From positions 34,074 to 41,814 of the forward strand of contig JANLGA010000003.1 of NCBI GenBank assembly GCA_024653225.1: a stretch of DNA of 7,741 nt. Reading direction: 5' to 3'. Made by a program: the position numbers and the translations under genes. Position 1 is the stretch's first letter. Every line of letters starts with the position of its first letter. Origin of the DNA: Bacillota bacterium. GTDB lineage: Bacteria; Bacillota; Sulfobacillia; JABLXB01. The notes beneath the pieces are model-generated. The model ran no database searches and was not told where the DNA came from. It saw only the letters and a list, made by a program, of their open reading frames with translations. This document shows, piece by piece, positions 6,089-7,741 of the stretch.

Positions 6089-6727
6089 TTGACGGACCTG
6101 GCAGGCATCGGAGCAGCCATTGTGGCAGGGGACGCCCAACTCGTCGTCGGGCTCGTGCGCGAGGCGCTGGACCGGGGCGCCTCCCCGGAGGAGTTGCTGA
6201 GCAGGGAGATGATCCCCGCTATGGAGGCGGTAGGGGATCTATTCGCGCGAAACGAGATATACGTCCCGGAGATGCTGGTGTCGGCGAGGGCGATGAACGC
6301 GGCCCTCGAAGTGATCAGGCCCGGATTGACGGCGCGCGGTTCTCCCTGGGCGGGCAAGGCGGTCATCGGGACCGTCCGGGGAGACCTGCACGACATAGGC
6401 AAGAACCTCGTCAAGATGATGCTGGAGGGTGGCGGGTTCCAGGTCGTGGACCTGGGGACCGACGTGCCGCCGGCGGAGTTCGTCCGGGCCGTGAGGGCGG
6501 AGAGGCCCACGCATCTCTGCATGTCGGCACTGTTGACCACCACGATGAGGGCGATGAGAGAAACCATCGAGGCACTCGCGGCGGAGGGCCTGAGAGACCG
6601 CGTCAAGGTGATGGTGGGCGGGGCGCCGGTGACGCCGGGATACGCCGCGCACATTGGGGCGGACGGTTACGCGCCCGACGCCGGCTCCGCGGTCAAGCTG
6701 GCCAAGGAACTCCTCGGGGCGTCCTGA
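6089..6727 (+). CDS. Corrinoid (B12)-binding methyltransferase protein
   Basis: A 212-residue corrinoid protein of the MtaC/MtbC/MttC type, the carrier that accepts a methyl group on cobalt and passes it to a second methyltransferase. Residues 1-80 form the helical cap domain (MIPAMEAVGDLFARNEIYVPEML, about 41-63), and about 89-212 form the Rossmann-like B12 domain. The cobalt-ligand motif DxHxxG is present as DLHDIG (99-104, His101). The other cofactor loops are CMSALLTTTM (144-153) and VGGAP (176-180). Length is normal for the family. The start is TTG, chosen from the ribosome binding site and the match to family length. It is soluble and cytoplasmic. It is divergent from the URO-D-family gene and is followed 16 bp later by a convergent gene, so it is transcribed alone. 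The substrate methyltransferase (MtaB/MttB-like) and activator (RamA-like) that normally accompany it are absent here. The substrate class (methanol, methylamine, methoxyaromatic or other) cannot be assigned. Confidence 0.93.
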   Translation: MTDLAGIGAAIVAGDAQLVVGLVREALDRGASPEELLSREMIPAMEAVGDLFARNEIYVPEMLVSARAMNAALEVIRPGLTARGSPWAGKAVIGTVRGDLHDIGKNLVKMMLEGGGFQVVDLGTDVPPAEFVRAVRAERPTHLCMSALLTTTMRAMRETIEALAAEGLRDRVKVMVGGAPVTPGYAAHIGADGYAPDAGSAVKLAKELLGAS

Positions 6728-6743
6728 AACGGTTTGGGTCGCG

Positions 6744-7741
6744 CTATTCGAGGGTCACAATGAGGAGGCTCCTCCCCTCTCCGTTCACGGCGAGACTGCG
6801 ACCCGAGGGACTGACGGATATCCCGCCGCCTATCTCGGCGGGGAGCCTCGAGAGGGGGACGGGTTCCTCGAGGCCGGGTCCGGTCATCCACAAGACGGAG
6901 TGGTCCTGCAACGGGGTCTTGTGGAAGAATAGAAGCCTCCCGTCGGGCAGCAACGCGAAGTCGGTCAACACCGCACCCGAGCGGAAGCCGCCGACCTCGG
7001 CGAGGTCCAACCGCGAAATGACGGTTCCCCTGAAGTCCATTCTCGCCATCGACCCGTCCCGCTCGAGGACCACGAGCGAATCGTGACTGGGACGGTACAC
7101 CATTCGGCCCCCGCGATTCAGGCTGACGATGTCCCTTTTCTCGAGAGTTGCCAGGTCGAGCACGACGCTGTTGTATCCGTCGTCCCAGCCCTCTTCAACG
7201 TGGGCGATCTCCCCCGGCATTATCCACCTTATGTAGCGAAACTTGCCCTCCCAATCCCCTATGATCCGGGTCTTGCTCCCCGGATCGTCAACGTTCAGGC
7301 GAAAGATCCCCTGGAGGTGCCCCGCTCCGTCCCCCAATTGCACGCCCAGGTCGCCGACGAAAAGCAGGTTCTTCCCGTCCGGAAACCAGACGGGGCTGCA
7401 CGCATCCCACCCGTCGTCAATCTTCCTCCTGGAACCCGTCTCTAGGTCGTAAAGCCATATACCGCCGTCGGCATAGGCGAGGGTCTTTCCGTCCGGGCTG
7501 AGACTGTAACCCCGGCACGCCCCGCTTATCTCGATTGGGTCGCCGGAGTCGGCTCGGACGAGCCGGAGTCCGGCGTCCATCAAGACGAATCCCGTGCCGC
7601 AGGGAGTGACGCTCGCGACGGCGGGGTACTTGACATCACAGAGGACCGCGTGTCCCCCCGTTTCCAAGTCGAGTCTGACGACGCGACCGGCCTCGCTTCG
7701 GTCCGCCCCCGCGCTCGAGGCGATGGTCAGCACCGTGTGGT
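6744..7741 (-). CDS. WD40/TolB-like beta-propeller repeat protein (N-terminus cut by the window)
   Basis: The visible 332 residues contain repeated propeller-blade sequences; the frame is open to the right edge, so the N-terminus and possibly a signal peptide are missing. The GTG at 7733 is only an internal candidate start with no visible upstream sequence to judge it. Counting from that codon, clear blade cores are YSLSPDGKTLAYADGG with WLYDLETGSRRKI (76-105), SPVWFPDGKNLLFVGD (113-128), FALLPDGRLLFFH (259-271) and ISVSPSGRSLAVNGEG (305-320). The SPDGK-type turns are typical of PD40/TolB-like repeats. No catalytic motif can be seen. Such propellers serve as binding scaffolds, often outside the cytoplasm, but location cannot be judged without the N-terminus. 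It ends 16 bp from the convergent corrinoid gene with no clear terminator between them. No functional link to the neighbours is evident. Confidence 0.8.
   Translation of the reverse strand, partial: HTVLTIASSAGADRSEAGRVVRLDLETGGHAVLCDVKYPAVASVTPCGTGFVLMDAGLRLVRADSGDPIEISGACRGYSLSPDGKTLAYADGGIWLYDLETGSRRKIDDGWDACSPVWFPDGKNLLFVGDLGVQLGDGAGHLQGIFRLNVDDPGSKTRIIGDWEGKFRYIRWIMPGEIAHVEEGWDDGYNSVVLDLATLEKRDIVSLNRGGRMVYRPSHDSLVVLERDGSMARMDFRGTVISRLDLAEVGGFRSGAVLTDFALLPDGRLLFFHKTPLQDHSVLWMTGPGLEEPVPLSRLPAEIGGGISVSPSGRSLAVNGEGRSLLIVTLE

Noticed and set aside
6762..6774. Palindrome GAGGAGGCTCCTC near the convergent corrinoid/propeller ends as a bidirectional terminator
   Set aside because: The loop is too small without breaking the stem, there is no T-run, and the sequence is explained by the propeller coding frame.

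Overview
The window is high-GC bacterial DNA. It is densely packed and carries seven protein genes with no RNA genes, insertion sequences or CRISPR. Arg codons are often AGG, and ATA is used for Ile despite the GC content. The gene set is a bifunctional c-di-GMP enzyme, a corrinoid protein beside a URO-D-type methyltransferase, and a CcdA/thioredoxin relay. It suggests an anaerobe with corrinoid-dependent one-carbon metabolism, such as a high-GC Firmicutes or deep-branching Actinobacteriota relative. That placement is an inference from style and content, not a firm identification.

Layout. A c-di-GMP sensor enzyme on the + strand (2-2092, cut at its 5' end) has the order PAS-GAF-PAS-GGDEF-HD-GYP. 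It converges on a run of four minus-strand genes. Read in transcription order these are a URO-D/methylcobamide methyltransferase-family protein (5934-4606), an Fsr-like MFS transporter (4503-3304), a CcdA-type membrane thiol reductase (3238-2570) and a thioredoxin-like putative lipoprotein (2549-2103). A 154-bp divergent intergenic region (5935-6088) separates this run from a + strand corrinoid-binding protein (6089-6727). Converging on that gene is a beta-propeller protein on the minus strand (6744 to the right edge, N-terminus cut).

How the genes work together. The divergent URO-D protein and corrinoid protein look like two of the three parts of a corrinoid methyltransferase system. The substrate-specific methyltransferase and the reductive activator are not in the window. 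CcdA and the thioredoxin-like protein form a two-gene unit that should carry reducing power across the membrane. A good sigma70-type promoter immediately upstream, overlapping the MFS stop codon, indicates they can be transcribed independently of the genes before them. The MFS protein may export or import a small compound, but its substrate cannot be read from sequence.

Most unusual points. (1) A 20-bp perfect inverted repeat inside the MFS gene coincides with about seven residues that look extra for the Fsr family, which suggests a templated inverted insertion. (2) There is a promoter at the MFS/ccdA junction. (3) Three of the five visible gene starts use a GGGGGGA ribosome-binding sequence instead of GGAGG. 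(4) A small palindrome lies in the divergent region between the two corrinoid-system genes. I found no clear evidence of a wholly new multi-gene system.
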